Below, in pieces: positions 23,601 through 31,219 of a stretch of DNA of 64,000 bases (position 1 is its first letter; every line of letters starts with the position of its first letter). The DNA comes from Yponomeuta sedellus (Eukaryota; Arthropoda; Insecta; Lepidoptera; Yponomeutidae): positions 10,319,396-10,383,395 of the forward strand of contig OW203722.1 of the NCBI GenBank assembly GCA_934045075.1, read 5' to 3'. The notes under the pieces were generated by a model. The model was not told the DNA's origin and did not search any database. It was given only the letters and a program-made list of their open reading frames with translations. The position numbers were made by a program, and so were the translations under genes.

Positions 23601-23991
23601 GATGTATGATCTGCAAATTCAAGGTGTGATTGACACAATTGGTCATGGCAGATCATTATTAAGAATTTTTTTATCTACAATTGTAAAATCAGTCTAGTTT
23701 AACTAAGTTTTTATGTGAGGTAATCTAGTTTTGTTACAGGTTATATATAAAATTTGATTGTACTGGGCAAAATTTTCAAGTTTATAAGCTATGATTAATC
23801 AGCAAGAGTTACCTGGCATGTCCCATATGAGAAGCATCATACACAGTTGGGCCGCAACTGTACCAAGAAACCTTATTGCCTTGCGAGCAGACGAACTCCT
23901 CTTTCTGTCGCGTAAGGCTGTTGAAAATCTTCAGCGTAGGCTTCCCTGCCTTCGCGGGCGGAACCCAGCTCGGCTGGCTTCTCTTAGACAT
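6691..23991 (-). CDS. CARS1: Cysteinyl-tRNA synthetase, cytosolic (11 exons, 723 aa)
   Basis: This enzyme attaches cysteine to tRNA-Cys using ATP. Eleven exons joined at GT-AG boundaries with matching phases give 723 residues plus a stop, close to the ~750 of animal cytosolic enzymes. Visible features are the zinc ligand Cys46 in 'SCGPTVYD', the HIGH-like motif HMGH at 55-58, 'DIDDKI' in exon 2, Cys335 in 'GWHIECSAM', 'PHHDNE' at 359-364, and KMSKS at 393-397. The C-terminal half has the lysine/glutamate-rich helix and 'LPTHDQDG' block of eukaryotic cytosolic forms. The start at 23989-23991 opens with MSKR and has no organelle-targeting look. Exons: 23813-23991, 23344-23610, 23017-23233, 22490-22700, 21558-21790, 20888-21121, 15668-15803, 14000-14205, 11176-11338, 9124-9320, 6691-6819. 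Introns 6 to 10 are swollen by mobile elements. Confidence 0.93.
7004..7577. repeat. Inverted duplication of a tRNA-headed SINE
   Basis: Two ~210-bp arms (about 7004-7211 and 7361-7577) are near-perfect inverted copies, separated by ~150 bp that itself holds a partial third SINE tail. Each arm contains a tRNA-like unit: GCTCAATTGGATAGAGC, a 5-bp anticodon stem CTGGC/GCCAG around ACGGATA, and GGTTCGAGTCC. It is followed by AATTTTTAGCCTCTAAATAGG. The same family recurs at 38798-38902 and 42856-42930. The whole unit lies in the last intron of the synthetase gene and could form a long hairpin. Confidence 0.65.
7965..8060. repeat. Fragment of an interspersed repeat shared with 33840-33915
   Basis: The words CTGTAGTGCCTGGGACAT and GTAGGCTTGCCCAG(A/C)ACCTA occur here and, in the same order, in the repeat inserted in the mariner near 33845. 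Two copies with the same spacing indicate a dispersed repeat. The ends are not defined. Confidence 0.45.
8271..8388 (-). mobile_element. 3' part of a tRNA-headed SINE (copy 1 of 3)
   Basis: Read on the minus strand this is the body CCAGGTCTTGGATGTTTACA...GTAAATGTTATGTTATT. It also occurs with its tRNA-like head at 25584-25785 and as a near-complete copy at 18987-19166. The head is missing here. It lies in the last synthetase intron. Confidence 0.6.
8389..9123. other. Intron sequence, nothing recognised
   Basis: Apart from a short palindrome (CAATCAATTGATTG, about 8476), no coding, RNA or repeat signal is seen between the SINE fragment and exon 10 of the synthetase. Confidence 0.4.
9124..9320 (-). 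CDS. CARS1: Cysteinyl-tRNA synthetase exon 10
   Basis: It opens after CTTCCAG with 'DRTVVKLV'. It encodes the long charged helix rich in Lys/Glu/Arg that precedes the C terminus in cytosolic enzymes, then '[14 protein letters not shown]'. It ends AAG|GTAGGT in phase 0. Confidence 0.9.
9471..10600 (-). mobile_element. Mariner element with TA target duplication
   Basis: Inverted ends CGAGGGGCGGCTGAAAA are followed by near-identical TTTTGAGCCTAAG, and each end abuts TA (9469-9470 and 10601-10602). At 1130 bp it is slightly shorter than a full mariner because of an internal deletion. It lies in synthetase intron 9, on the same strand as the host gene. Confidence 0.88.
9536..10442 (-). pseudogene. 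Mariner transposase, internally deleted
   Basis: The N-terminal paired-like helix-turn-helix region is intact ('[25 protein letters not shown]', shown here only as a landmark: 'WTREFKHG'), as are the linker motif WVPKML and the first catalytic aspartate in 'TVDETWI'. The frame breaks near 9760 after 'NTTMNG'. Beyond it '[10 protein letters not shown]' (third aspartate) and the C-terminal 'EGDYIEK' are read in another frame. The segment with the second aspartate of the DD34D triad is missing, so the protein cannot be an active transposase. Confidence 0.85.
10855..11015 (-). repeat. Dispersed repeat, 3' end (copy 1 of 3)
   Basis: On the minus strand this contains AAACTTAG, CTCCATTTTGACTCCAAAATG-like words and the end GTAGTTTCTGCGCTACTTTAAATAAAACCTTTTC. 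Matching copies lie at 41340-41550 and 56800-57010. The (T)TTCAT-type tail suggests the 3' end of a retroposon. The family is not named. Confidence 0.5.
11176..11338 (-). CDS. CARS1: Cysteinyl-tRNA synthetase exon 9
   Basis: It opens after CCTTCAG with '[16 protein letters not shown]' and includes an alanine-rich stretch and '[18 protein letters not shown]'. It ends CAAG|GTAGTT in phase 1. Confidence 0.9.
11465..11530. repeat. Pair of small hairpins
   Basis: ACCTCTATG/CATAGAGGT is followed closely by TTTTTTTAAATTACG/CGTAATTTAAAAAAA, two imperfectly spaced inverted pairs around TCTATAC. They may be remnants of one small inverted-repeat element. Confidence 0.35.
11751..11972. repeat. 222-bp inverted-repeat element (~53-bp perfect arms)
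   Basis: CGATTAACAACACACAATAT runs on through GGGGTCAGCAACTT, and the complement is found intact at the other end. The centre includes the palindrome GAGAGCTCGAGCTCTC. There is no ORF. It may be a MITE. GGGGTCAGCAAC could itself be the inner terminus of an older hAT-like repeat. Confidence 0.55.
12415..12781 (+). mobile_element. 3' end of a LINE (jockey/CR1-like)
   Basis: An open frame ending at 12577 encodes '[15 protein letters not shown]', '[16 protein letters not shown]' and 'VEYLD'. This is the typical last segment of jockey/CR1-type reverse transcriptase ORFs. A ~200-bp 3' UTR follows, ending in ATAAACAATTTCATTCATTC, which runs directly into the tetranucleotide array. The element is heavily 5'-truncated. 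Confidence 0.65.
12782..13236. repeat. (TTCA)n microsatellite, ~455 bp
   Basis: More than 110 near-perfect copies of the 4-bp unit occur, with only a few TTTCA slips near both ends. The array begins exactly at the LINE tail and lies in synthetase intron 8. Because 4 and 3 share no factor, one strand reads as a long Phe-Ile-His-Ser frame, which is not a gene. Confidence 0.95.
13261..13648 (-). pseudogene. CARS1: Broken tandem copy of synthetase exon 8
   Basis: 13261-13339 and 13566-13648 together match about 145 bp of exon 8 (14000-14145), in the same orientation and order, at clearly high but imperfect identity. The copy lacks the ~60 bp at the exon's 5' side together with its splice acceptor. 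Its donor position reads GTACAT instead of GTAAGT. A SINE-like element splits it. It is therefore a dead partial duplication, not an alternative exon. Confidence 0.85.
13340..13565 (+). mobile_element. SINE-like insertion with 10-bp target duplication
   Basis: ATGTGCAGCA flanks the insert (13330-13339 and 13566-13575). The insert starts CTGCTATGTGGT, contains AGCACCAACCCAATTCTTCCC and the GCTATGTCCAGCAGTGGA block, and ends in a GAT-rich tail. The same family sits at 34639-34912 with its own target duplication. It has no ORF. Confidence 0.85.
14000..14205 (-). CDS. CARS1: Cysteinyl-tRNA synthetase exon 8
   Basis: It opens after GTTCACAG with '[16 protein letters not shown]' and includes '[12 protein letters not shown]'. 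It ends GAT|GTAAGT in phase 0. A degraded duplicate lies about 350 bp downstream in the gene's direction. Confidence 0.92.
14420..14577 (+). pseudogene. BEL/Pao retrotransposon integrase fragment
   Basis: A short frame encodes '[20 protein letters not shown]' followed by 'DNGTNFVGA'. This is the integrase core block around the second catalytic aspartate in BEL/Pao elements. Nothing else of the element is recognised. An AT microsatellite follows at once. It lies in synthetase intron 7. Confidence 0.75.
14580..14641. repeat. (AT)n microsatellite
   Basis: About 30 uninterrupted AT dinucleotides. Confidence 0.95.
14642..15667. other. Intron with retroposon tails, no gene
   Basis: Contains CCAGCATTGGGCAGCGGTGGG followed by (GAT)n near 14857-14890. 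This lepidopteran-type retroposon tail is also seen at 58005-58035. A second tail, TACAATAAAGAATTTTCATT followed by (AATT)n, lies near 15585-15625. The rest is AT-rich and unrecognised. Confidence 0.45.
15668..15803 (-). CDS. CARS1: Cysteinyl-tRNA synthetase exon 7
   Basis: It opens after CTCCAG with '[17 protein letters not shown]' and includes '[16 protein letters not shown]'. It ends TGTG|GTGAGC in phase 1. Confidence 0.92.
15991..16422. mobile_element. MITE copy 1, TTA target site (Harbinger-like)
   Basis: It begins GGGCGATTGTGCACTACAAGG and ends with the inverted complement. Inverted similarity continues for at least 40 bp at each end (AATTTTACTGT). TTA abuts both ends. A central palindrome CAGAACAATAATTGTTCTGA is present. 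It has no coding capacity. A 3-bp TTA duplication points to the PIF/Harbinger superfamily. It lies in synthetase intron 6. Confidence 0.85.
16426..16881. mobile_element. MITE copy 2, directly abutting copy 1
   Basis: The same family and orientation as the preceding copy, 24 bp longer. The two share a single TTA (16423-16425) between them, and another TTA follows at 16882-16884. Internal sequence is clearly related but has diverged in several indels. Confidence 0.85.
17091..17275 (+). repeat. Interspersed repeat 5' end plus a 'TACAATAAAG' tail
   Basis: It starts ACTAGCTTTTGCCCGCGACT, a word familiar from very common butterfly and moth repeats, and shows CCGTCCGCGTGG just after. At 17240-17275 a separate tail TATGTACAATAAAGTGTTC with TCTATC repeats occurs, matching 20800-20845. 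The link between the two halves is uncertain. Confidence 0.45.
17276..18270. other. Intron sequence, nothing recognised
   Basis: No coding or element signal stands out between the repeat tail and the long-inverted-repeat element. Frames are short and random-looking. Confidence 0.4.
18458..18862 (+). CDS. Mariner-type DNA-binding protein without catalytic domain (134 aa)
   Basis: An uninterrupted ORF starts [17 protein letters not shown]. It has two helix-turn-helix blocks ('[17 protein letters not shown]' and '[16 protein letters not shown]'), the GRPP linker between them, and the 'KWVPHDL' motif that precedes the catalytic core in mariner transposases. It then stops, and the last residues are encoded by the inner end of the right inverted repeat. 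The D,D,D core is absent. If made, the product could bind the element's ends without cutting, as a repressor might. Whether it is expressed is unknown. Confidence 0.7.
   Translation: MYTVKIRVIFEYEFRRGTNAAETARNINAAFGEGSTNERTVRFWFKRFRDGNFDLKNEPRGRPPTQVNNDELREIVEADPSQTTQELAAWFNVTLPTILTHLRQINKIKKYEKWVPHDLTDLQKETRIHLSCLN
18987..19166 (-). mobile_element. tRNA-headed SINE (copy 2 of 3), inserted in an inverted-repeat arm
   Basis: On the minus strand it reads AGAGGTCCCGGGTTCGAATCC then the body seen at 25584-25785. It interrupts the right arm of the long-inverted-repeat element exactly between TCAATT and CAAAGAACC, with AATT on both sides as a minimal target duplication. It is therefore younger than that element. 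Confidence 0.75.
19330..19465 (+). repeat. Dispersed repeat, 'AATTTAATAATAAT' tail (copy 1 of 2)
   Basis: CACCTTCTCCACGTCA, ATTAAGCCCGCC and CAATCTTTACAGGTACAATAA end in AATAATAAT. The same order is found at 37370-37500. It looks like a retroposon 3' end. Confidence 0.55.
19495..20655 (+). repeat. Four-unit tandem array, ~280-bp period
   Basis: Landmark CACTCCCTTAAGGG recurs at 19517, 19797, 20073 and 20369. Each unit contains the same series: AAACACGT, GTTTCAAGAAAATTAGAC, TATACCTCCC, TTTCGCCCCCTTAGGG and AAATTTCAGCTTCCTAGG. The last units end GCTTGGGCTGGGCGTTGATG, GAGTCAGTCAGTCAG, the known 3' style of the ACTAGCTTTTGCCCGCG repeat family whose 5' end lies at 17091. There is no ORF. Confidence 0.8.
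20656..20887. other. Repeat tail next to exon 6
   Basis: It ends with TATGTACAATAAAGTGTTC and TCTATC-type short repeats (20808-20848), the same tail as at 17240. No coding sequence lies between it and exon 6 of the synthetase. Confidence 0.4.
20888..21121 (-). CDS. CARS1: Cysteinyl-tRNA synthetase exon 6 (KMSKS)
   Basis: It carries the class I KMSKS loop at residues 393-397 and the start of the anticodon-binding region ('[17 protein letters not shown]'). It ends AAT|GTAAAT. The next intron is about 5.1 kb and is repeat-rich. Confidence 0.93.
21558..21790 (-). CDS. CARS1: Cysteinyl-tRNA synthetase exon 5
   Basis: It encodes 'DFALWK', '[12 protein letters not shown]' (zinc Cys335) and '[15 protein letters not shown]' (zinc histidine and glutamate). 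It ends GAG|GTAAGA in phase 0. Confidence 0.93.
22490..22700 (-). CDS. CARS1: Cysteinyl-tRNA synthetase exon 4
   Basis: It opens after TCTTCAG with '[17 protein letters not shown]' and includes 'GSVYFSV'. It ends GAAG|GTAGAC in phase 1. Confidence 0.9.
23017..23233 (-). CDS. CARS1: Cysteinyl-tRNA synthetase exon 3
   Basis: It opens after TTTCCAG. It encodes the eukaryote-specific insertion within the catalytic domain ('[11 protein letters not shown]', '[12 protein letters not shown]') and ends AAT|GTAAGT in phase 0. Confidence 0.88.
23344..23610 (-). CDS. CARS1: Cysteinyl-tRNA synthetase exon 2
   Basis: It opens after TTTGCAG and continues the Rossmann-fold catalytic core, including '[14 protein letters not shown]', a block conserved in CysRS. 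It ends before GTAAGT in phase 2. Confidence 0.9.
23813..23991 (-). CDS. CARS1: Cysteinyl-tRNA synthetase exon 1
   Basis: This exon carries the start codon, zinc Cys46 and the HMGH form of the class I HIGH motif. It ends GCCAG|GTAACT in phase 2. Confidence 0.9.
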
Positions 23992-25583
23992 TTTATTTTC
24001 GTGGGAAATACCGGTATGAACAATTAGTACATAACCTATAATATAAACTTTCAGTTTATTTGGTGTAACAAAACTAACAAGGCACTTTGCCGTATTAATG
24101 AATAAATAATTGAGCTGCTCTTTGATGTAGTTTCGCAAAAACTTTATAAATATGCCACGTAGGTACCTACAATAAAAAACCTCTGAAACTGAAACTTGGA
24201 TTCTTCGTACCTACCTACCTATTTCGTTCACGGTTCACATCACAAATTAGACACATCTGTGGTTCACATTTCACATCACCTAGGCATTGCACAGACTATA
24301 AAGATGTATTCACTTGTTCTGTGGTATTCACTCACTCATGTCTTTTTTTGACATCCGTGTATTCACTCATTTCATTCACTCTTGACACTGACTGACCTCA
24401 GAATTCTTATTCTGAGACACTGACATTGACACAGATACTAGTGAAAGTCAAAGTGACATTTGTTTGCCCATTGAATTTGAAGTAAGCATAGAAACCCATT
24501 CCCATACAAGCAAATCGGATCCCAAAAAACCGCGCCGGGCCCAGAGGCCGCCACTGAAAATGCGCGCAAAGCCGAAAAATACGTGTAGAGCGCTTTGTCT
24601 AAAACCGCTAGATGGCATTGTTAATAGTTTTCACGAGTTTACTATTGACATCTGGCGGTGACTAGCAAAACGTAAAACATTTTAGCAGTGTACTCTAGTA
24701 GCCAGTAGCGAGCAGAGAATTGACAGTTCAATTCTAGACACAGAGTACCTACGTTTGGTTCTTGTATGGTTTAATTGTTCTGTGTTCTTGTAAGTCATTA
24801 GGGAAAATCTAATCTGCCATAAAATTGACAACCCACGGATGGGATAAATATAGGAAAAACATTGTTTGTTTGAGAGATAATTCAGAAAATACAATACCTA
24901 TGTGAAAAAATCACACATTTCAAATCTGTGGAAAAAGTATATTGCGGAATTAGTGCATTGGGTCTATAAAACAGAATTTTAAAGCAAGCAGCAAGAAATG
25001 TAACCCACCTTTACCCACCAACAACTTCTAGTGAATGATATCAGTGCTTTCAACATGCAACAGTAACCCAGACTTCGTCATCCTCCGTGTATAGACCTGC
25101 CCTGTGGTCGCTGATTGTGATCTTATCAAGCCAATACTTAGACAACTCCCTCAAAGGTACCTTAGTCCTTTTGGGTACCACACACACCGACCTACCTGCA
25201 CAGTGCAGTCGACAGCACATCAACTTTGCATGTTCGCCCTCTCCTCAGTATTATTATGGGCGACTTCGCAACAAAATGGTCGAACTTCTACCGAAGTCTT
25301 ATCAATAGACCATTTAACAATCATAAATAAATGCCACCAAAAGTTTCGTAATTGCTATACACGCCGCCGCCTACCCCACAAGCACGAACCTTCACATTTA
25401 CCTATTTTATTATGAAAAAAGTATATTTTTTGACTGTACTACAATAAATGTTTCGAAATATATTGCTGCTTCTATTATTAAGGAGGTCCTTAAAATTGTG
25501 CTTGGTGGCAAAAACCATAAGAGATGCTTGTACAAAAAAGAGTAAGAAACGCTGGTTTAAACAATTATTAATAATAATTAGAC
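23992..25583. other. Upstream region of the synthetase gene
   Basis: This is the 5' flank of the minus-strand synthetase, so its promoter should lie here, but no TATA or initiator can be assigned. A GC-richer patch (about 24525-24560) and an imperfect hairpin around TAGATGGCATTG/GACATCTGGCGG (about 24610-24655) are visible. 25000-25410 has longer open frames without recognisable similarity. Confidence 0.35.
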
Positions 25584-25785
25584 GACCTCTGTGGCGTAAG
25601 GGTAGTGCATCTACCTGCCATGCAGGAGGTCCCGGGTTCGAATCCCGGCTGGGAACAAAAAAAAACCCCAGGTCTTGGATGTTTACATGTTTGTGATGTC
25701 GTTGTTTCTGGTTCCCACGACACAGGGTATCCTAGTGTGGGGCCAGAAGCAATGTATGTGCCTGTATGTAAATGTTATGTTATTG
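25584..25785 (+). mobile_element. tRNA-headed SINE (copy 3 of 3, most complete)
   Basis: GACCTCTGTGGCGTAAGGGTAG (A-box region), CTGCCATGCAG (anticodon-arm-like, glycine-like GCC) and CGGGTTCGAATCCCGGC (T arm with B box) form a tRNA-like head. A body with AGGTCTTGGATGTTTACATG, GATGTCGTTGTTTCTGG and GTATCCTAGTGTGGGG follows, ending GTAAATGTTATGTTATTG. The directly joined body and two further copies show it is a SINE, not a tRNA gene. Confidence 0.75.
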
Positions 25786-25880
25786 AAAAACCTTTACTAG
25801 TCCATCGCAAACACTTCCCAACGCTGCGAGATTTTGTTTAAGTTATTTTCGGGTAGGGTAAGGGTCTGTTTCACAATCTG

Positions 25881-26025
25881 CAGATAAAGTTCCGGATATG
25901 CTATCCGCAACCAGGGCTGCTGTTTGTTCTAAATTTGAAGCCATAAACGAACACACAATATAGAAAAAAATATTTAAATTTAGAATAAACGGCAGCCCTG
26001 GTTGCGGATAGCTTATCTGGAACTT
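25881..26025. repeat. 145-bp MITE with ~55-bp inverted ends
   Basis: CAGATAAAGTTCCGGATATG through GCAACCAGGGCTGC and TTTGTTCTAAATTT is mirrored at the right end with a few mismatches. The loop is AT-rich and non-coding. No target duplication is certain. Confidence 0.6.
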
Positions 26026-26239
26026 GCCTGTAAACTAGCCTAACTTTACATGTATACCGATGTCTGTGACCCAATAAATATCTTTATCTTTATTTGAACA
26101 TTGTGAAATAGGGCCTAAGACCAGTATCCTATCGAGAGGTAGGTAGGTACTGCTACAAACTATTCCAATCAATTTAGTATTCCATTAAAAATCATATCTG
26201 TCCATCCATATGGGAGCTGGCTGATATTTTTACCAATTT

Positions 26240-26620
26240 CTGCTGTGATTATGGCCCATGATTTTAATATGCGCCGTTGCCAGCTAACTCTGCATAGAAG
26301 CAAACGCACGCATCAGCTACACCTTCATTGTACTGTGATATATGTGGAGAGGATGAAGGAAGAAATATTGATGAAACAAATATACATGGCGAATGTGGGT
26401 GGAAGGGCCGGTAAGGGACGTCCCACATACTTCGACCAGATAAGGAATGAATTAGCAAATGGAAGATAAAAAGTAACCGGAACTGATGTGAGTGCATGTA
26501 ACGATTAATGAATGTTGATGAAGCGAAGGTAATCTGTCAGGATCGTGGCAAGTGGCAGTCCTTGGTGCCTGTCTACCCCATTGGAATGCAGGTGTGAGGT
26601 TAATATTATGGTATGGGTTA
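26240..26620 (+). pseudogene. Probable LINE ORF end (reverse-transcriptase C-terminal scrap)
   Basis: A frame with 'AGKGRPTYFDQIRNEL' followed, across stops and shifts, by words like 'MNVDEAK', 'DRGKWQSLVPVYPIGMQ' resembles the last ~60 residues of lepidopteran RTE/CR1-like ORFs. It is short and broken, and the clade is uncertain. Confidence 0.4.
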
Positions 26621-26929
26621 TTTATAAACTTATAAGTTATTGAATATGAGATTTTCTATTTTATTAATTGTTGTAAGTGAAGCTCAGAATATCCGGTTGA
26701 CACGTTCCCTGATTGATACTACCCATAAGTTCAACACACTTTATGTTTTAAGTTTAGGTAATGTGTACTTTCCCTGTAATTATATTCCCCATAAAACTTA
26801 CTGATTTTTCATTTATGCTACCCTCGATGTAGTAAAGTTATTAAATTGTTTAAAGTAAGATTACGAAACGATTTACGCTGAGCAGAAATTGAGATTATTA
26901 CACCATAGGCTTTCTTTAAAATTTGATGA

Positions 26930-27312
26930 AGAACGAGGTAGCCGCCTGCCTTAGACGTTATAGTGCAGCAGCTAGCGACCTGCTGCTCGAGCCGCGCCGG
27001 GAGCCGTCGTCGTCGTCGTCACGCCGGCATCGGCATTGGGCGTTTTTCGACTCATCGGCCCGGACCGGCACGGCACACCGGCATGGCCGTTGCACAGGCA
27101 TCAGGCACCGGTGCCGGGTTTCGTTTTTCCATTGTGCCGGTGTCTATGCCGGGTTACGCCCGGTGAGTGGTACAGTGCTGACACGGACTTCAACACGACG
27201 ACACGTAAAGTAAAACGCGTAGATATAACAATGGTATCGTCCAAGCCGTCGACTATATTTGTTATATCTTTTACACCTACGACGCCGATACGAATACGAG
27301 TCTCACCCTCCG
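26930..27312. other. GC-rich patch flanking the Transib element
   Basis: Clustered CGG/GGCAC words (for example CCGGCACGGCACACCGGCAT) lie within AT-rich surroundings. A comparable GC-rich patch lies just beyond the other end of the neighbouring Transib element (31619-31670). The target site of that element therefore seems to have been GC-rich, as expected for Transib. No gene is recognised. Confidence 0.4.
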
Positions 27313-28174
27313 CACGGTGGGCTGAAAATCGCTCCCCATAGACTTAGAGATCGAATTTTGAATTGTAATTTTTTTTTCACAGGAATCCACTTAGGAAGGC
27401 TAATCTTTCAACATATTTGAAGTGCAGTATGTTTACCTTTGTGCAAGTACTTTTTTTCCACTTGGTTAAAAAAATGTATGGAAGTTACTATAAAATTGGC
27501 CATAACTTGATTATCGCACACTTGCCCGTTATTTCCTTCAGCACGATCATTGCCTGCATTTTTATGGATTTTTTGACATACTGCACTATGGGCGCACTCG
27601 TGCGACTTTGGTCGAAAAAAAATTAAATGCATTTAAAATATTTTTTTAAGGTATTTAAGCGTATATTTTGTGTTTGTCAAATTATGTACCTTCCTTAATT
27701 AAGGATTCTTTATAATTATAAAGAATCATACAATATAACTACTTAAATACTGTTCTAAAACATTGTCATATGCGAACAAATTATACACATGAAAATCAAA
27801 TAAGATATGAATATTCTTTATTGTACACGAGGAAAAACACAAGCATAAAATATTTACAAAGATACATGAAATAAGTCCAAGTTACATTTTAAAACATACA
27901 TACATTTTAAAAATGTTAAATCATGTAAACATAAAAAATAAGCCTTTAAAACTACATGAATAAAATACTAGCTATGAATCCTTTACATTAAAATAGGTAC
28001 ATAAAAGACAAGTAAAGAAACCAATGTATAAAAAATATAAATAAAAGAATTACAATAACATATTGCAAACAAAAATCATATAAATTATTCATATAAATCA
28101 GTTTCTTTCTCGGAATCTGTGTCACTTTCAATATTTTCGACGTTACAGAACTCAATATGATGTCGTTGTAATAC

Positions 28175-30110
28175 CTAAAGATCCACTGCTTCTTGACTCA
28201 TTTTTTTCTTTAAAGCTATCCTCATAACTGGTCGCATTGAAGAAATAAAAGGATCAGAAGTGAGAAGCATCCTTTTGATGACATCTTCGTTTGAATTCTT
28301 CCTGGTGTTCTTTCGCGAGTGAAATTCTCGTTAACATCGAAAATCTTTGTTGCGAGCTTTGGATGCTTCTTCAGATAAGATCCCAGTAGGAACCAAGGAG
28401 TTCCTTATAATTTCAGCACCATGGATTAGCAACTTGTGCACTGTAGCTGGCATATAGTACCAGCTGTATTGGTCCAGGTACCTTTCTGCAGTACTTCGGC
28501 CATATTCTTTGTACTTGTCGACGTTTATTTCTTCACCAGATGTAATGGCTTGAAGTATGACTGCAAATCTTCTAATCAATTCTTCATCCACTCCTGTTAT
28601 CTCGGCTGTCTGTTTTGGGTCATCGAAGAATTTTCGTGCGTTATTTCTATCGTTCGTTGTTCCAGAGCTCTGTTTGACCACGTCCACAAGAAGACCAAGC
28701 TTCTGTTGGAATCGTTCTTGCAGCAACTGCTTTTTGGTCAGCATGACAGCCTTATCTTTATCTCCTCTTACTGCCCAAGTCTTCAACTCCAGTCTGTATG
28801 CTATATGTAGCAAACATTCCATGCAGTTAATTTGGGCATGTAACGGAGATAAGCCGAATTTTAACATGTTGTTGGCTACTTCTCTTCGTATTACTGCATC
28901 AATATTGTTCATCTCGCTCGGTTTTGCTAGACATAAATAGCAAACTGCACTGGAAAGAGCTTCGGATAAATAACTGCAAACTTTTCCGTCGATCATAGTC
29001 ATGACTAGATCATGATTTATTTTTATATTTCTGCATTCTGAGGGCACCAATGCAGCTATTTCCTCTTCCATTTTCTTCATTTCTTCTTTTACGAGAGACT
29101 CGCTTTCTTTTGCGAAAAGAAACTGTACAGGTCTACAGTAGAAAACTGAGCATGGCTTCGGGTTTTTCCATATAACTTCAGTCCCGTTAGATAACTGCAG
29201 CGGAACAAGTGTTGTCATAAACAGAGATTCATCTGTTTCACCTCCTTCAATGCTTTGATTGTATCTGCTTTGGTTTGATGAACCGTCGAAACCCCACTTG
29301 GATAACAAAACCAGTGTTTTACCCATGTAAGCAGACAGTTCTGGTAAGGTTTTCAAAATTTGTTGTATGGTTATATTCAACAGAGCTTGCAGATCTAGTT
29401 TCGCCATGGTGTCATTTATAATGAAAGCCTGATCGGGAGGATAACAGCTTGACTTGGCTTGCTGAATCTTGTAATACGATGGGTGAAAGTCTGTTAAGCC
29501 CTCACGCATTGTCATCTCTCTCAGTGTAATATATTTCCACTTTGATAATCCCAGAGAAAATAAAAGGCCTAGCGCTTTTTCTGGCGTAACTGTAGTTTTC
29601 TTTAATTTCTTCATTTCTATATCGTTATAGATTTTTACTGCTTCTTCAGGATTCTTCTTAAATTACTTTGCCTAAACATTCGTTTCCTTCTTTCTTCAAA
29701 TTTTCTATTGTAACACAGATTGATTCATCGGTGTCTTCATGACTTTCATGTTGTAGCCTCCTTTTCCTTTGTTTTGCTCCCAAAGATCCAAATGGTACTT
29801 CAGTGCAAGAACTTATGCCTTCTTGGCATACCGAAGCTGTTCCATCTGGTATAATATGTGAAACAACACAACATGGCCAGTCAATACTCATTACGAGCCA
29901 GTTTTCATATTTTTTTCTGAAAATATCCTGGTTTCTATTTGCTGTCTTCCATCTCTTGGTAACTTGTTGACTGAATCTTCGACAGAATTCTCGAAGTATA
30001 TCAAGATCTTCATCGGACAGATGATGAAGGTTCAATAGCGATACAACTTTTTCCAACAAAGTAGAGTAGTCGCTTAGCTTTCCACACTGCTTCAAAACCA
30101 CGAACAAGTC
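28175..30110 (-). pseudogene. Transib/RAG1-like transposase, broken
   Basis: Two long frames (29658-30107 and 28331-29614) and a short third (28175-28330) form one protein region, broken by a single-base frameshift near 29650 and an in-frame TAA at 28331. Landmarks: 'KWGFDGSSNQS' at the expected first catalytic aspartate; 'VPLQL' and 'VIWKNPKP'; 'MIDGKVC'; a Cys-x-x-Cys pair 'CYLCLAKP'; 'YYMPATVHKLLIHGAEII'; and 'LSEEASKARNKDFR'. The last resembles the RAG1 block around its catalytic glutamate (SEG.ESGNK.FR). The second aspartate is not confidently placed. The class is inferred from these motifs and the CACGGTG ends. Confidence 0.65.
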
Positions 30111-30430
30111 AAGTTTAGTTGTCAGACTTGCGATTCCATATTTTTCTCTTTATGATTTGGGTAAGTATGTTTTTTTAGCAGGACAAAATGTCAATGAACA
30201 CATAAAATATTTTACCTTCCATTTATACGCAACTACAATACCCCTAATGGTAATCAAACTCCAATTCCTAGTATACCTCAGGTGTTATTAACTAATTCGG
30301 TGATTTAGTCATCATACATGATGTTATTGTTAATATTAATTGTGAAAATATGAAGATAGACGCTTAAATAACTTGAAAAAATATTGCTTGCTACCCCCGG
30401 TGACGGCACCGGCGGGACTCTAGGAACTTG

Positions 30431-30795
30431 AGTTTTCAAGTGTCACTTTTTTCTCTCGAAATAGGTTTTATTACTCATTACTACACTAAACAATGTGATG
30501 AGAGACAATTTATAGAGCAAACGGACGCGTAAGAATTTTTCGAAGAAAAATTTGTATGAAGCTGACATGAAAAGTGGCTATAACTCTAGAATCGCAAGTT
30601 TGGCCGTAATATCCTTGCAGATGTAGTGCTACTTATTTGTGATTTTTCAGCATACTTTTTATAGCGGTACCTTTTGCGATTTTTAAAAATATAATTATAA
30701 TGTGTACTTTGTACTAAAATGAGTAGTTCTAATGCTTTTGTGTCCTGATTATGCGTAGTTAGATATTCCTGTACCCTAGTCTATGAAATTAAAAC
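30431..30795. repeat. Left arm of a ~365-bp internal inverted repeat
   Basis: GAACTTGAGTTTTCAAGTGTC through GTGGCTATAACTC, CGCAAGTTTGGCCGTAATAT and TTTTTATAGC matches the complement of 31220-31585 at high identity with small indels. The outermost ~33 bp of the right arm (the CACGGTG terminus) is not present on this side. Confidence 0.8.
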
Positions 30796-31219
30796 TGAGC
30801 ATATACATTATGTGTTTAATAATAAGACTTGTTTTACGAATTATTAAAGTGATATTAACGTTTTTGGGAATTCATGATAAAGAAACGGTCTTTATATTTA
30901 ATGTGCAATCAATCAGCCTGTATTTGTCCACTGCTGCATATAGGCCTCTCCCAGGGCAAGCCACATTACTCTATCCTCAGCAATCCTCACCCAGCCACCA
31001 CCAGCGATATTTTTGGGATCATCGGTCGAGCGAACTGGTAGGTGTCCTACTTGGCGTCTGCCAGTTCGTGGTCAGTGAATGTGCAATTAGTAAAAATATA
31101 TTTTGAAAAATTGGTATTTTATTAAAACCTTTCTTACTTTGGTGAATGTCGTCTAATGTACATATTATCCCTTTACAAAATAAAGGGATAATATGTACAT
31201 TATATATAACACGCCTAAT

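Noticed and set aside
24605..24660. Regulatory hairpin upstream of the synthetase
   Set aside because: Pairing is imperfect with unequal arms. I cannot distinguish it from chance.
25584..25656. A tRNA-Gly gene
   Set aside because: The same head-plus-body unit occurs three times in the window, so it is a SINE.
26923..27341. Overlapping Ser/Arg-rich frames in a GC-rich patch
   Set aside because: Composition alone keeps them open. There is no domain, splice context or conservation signal.
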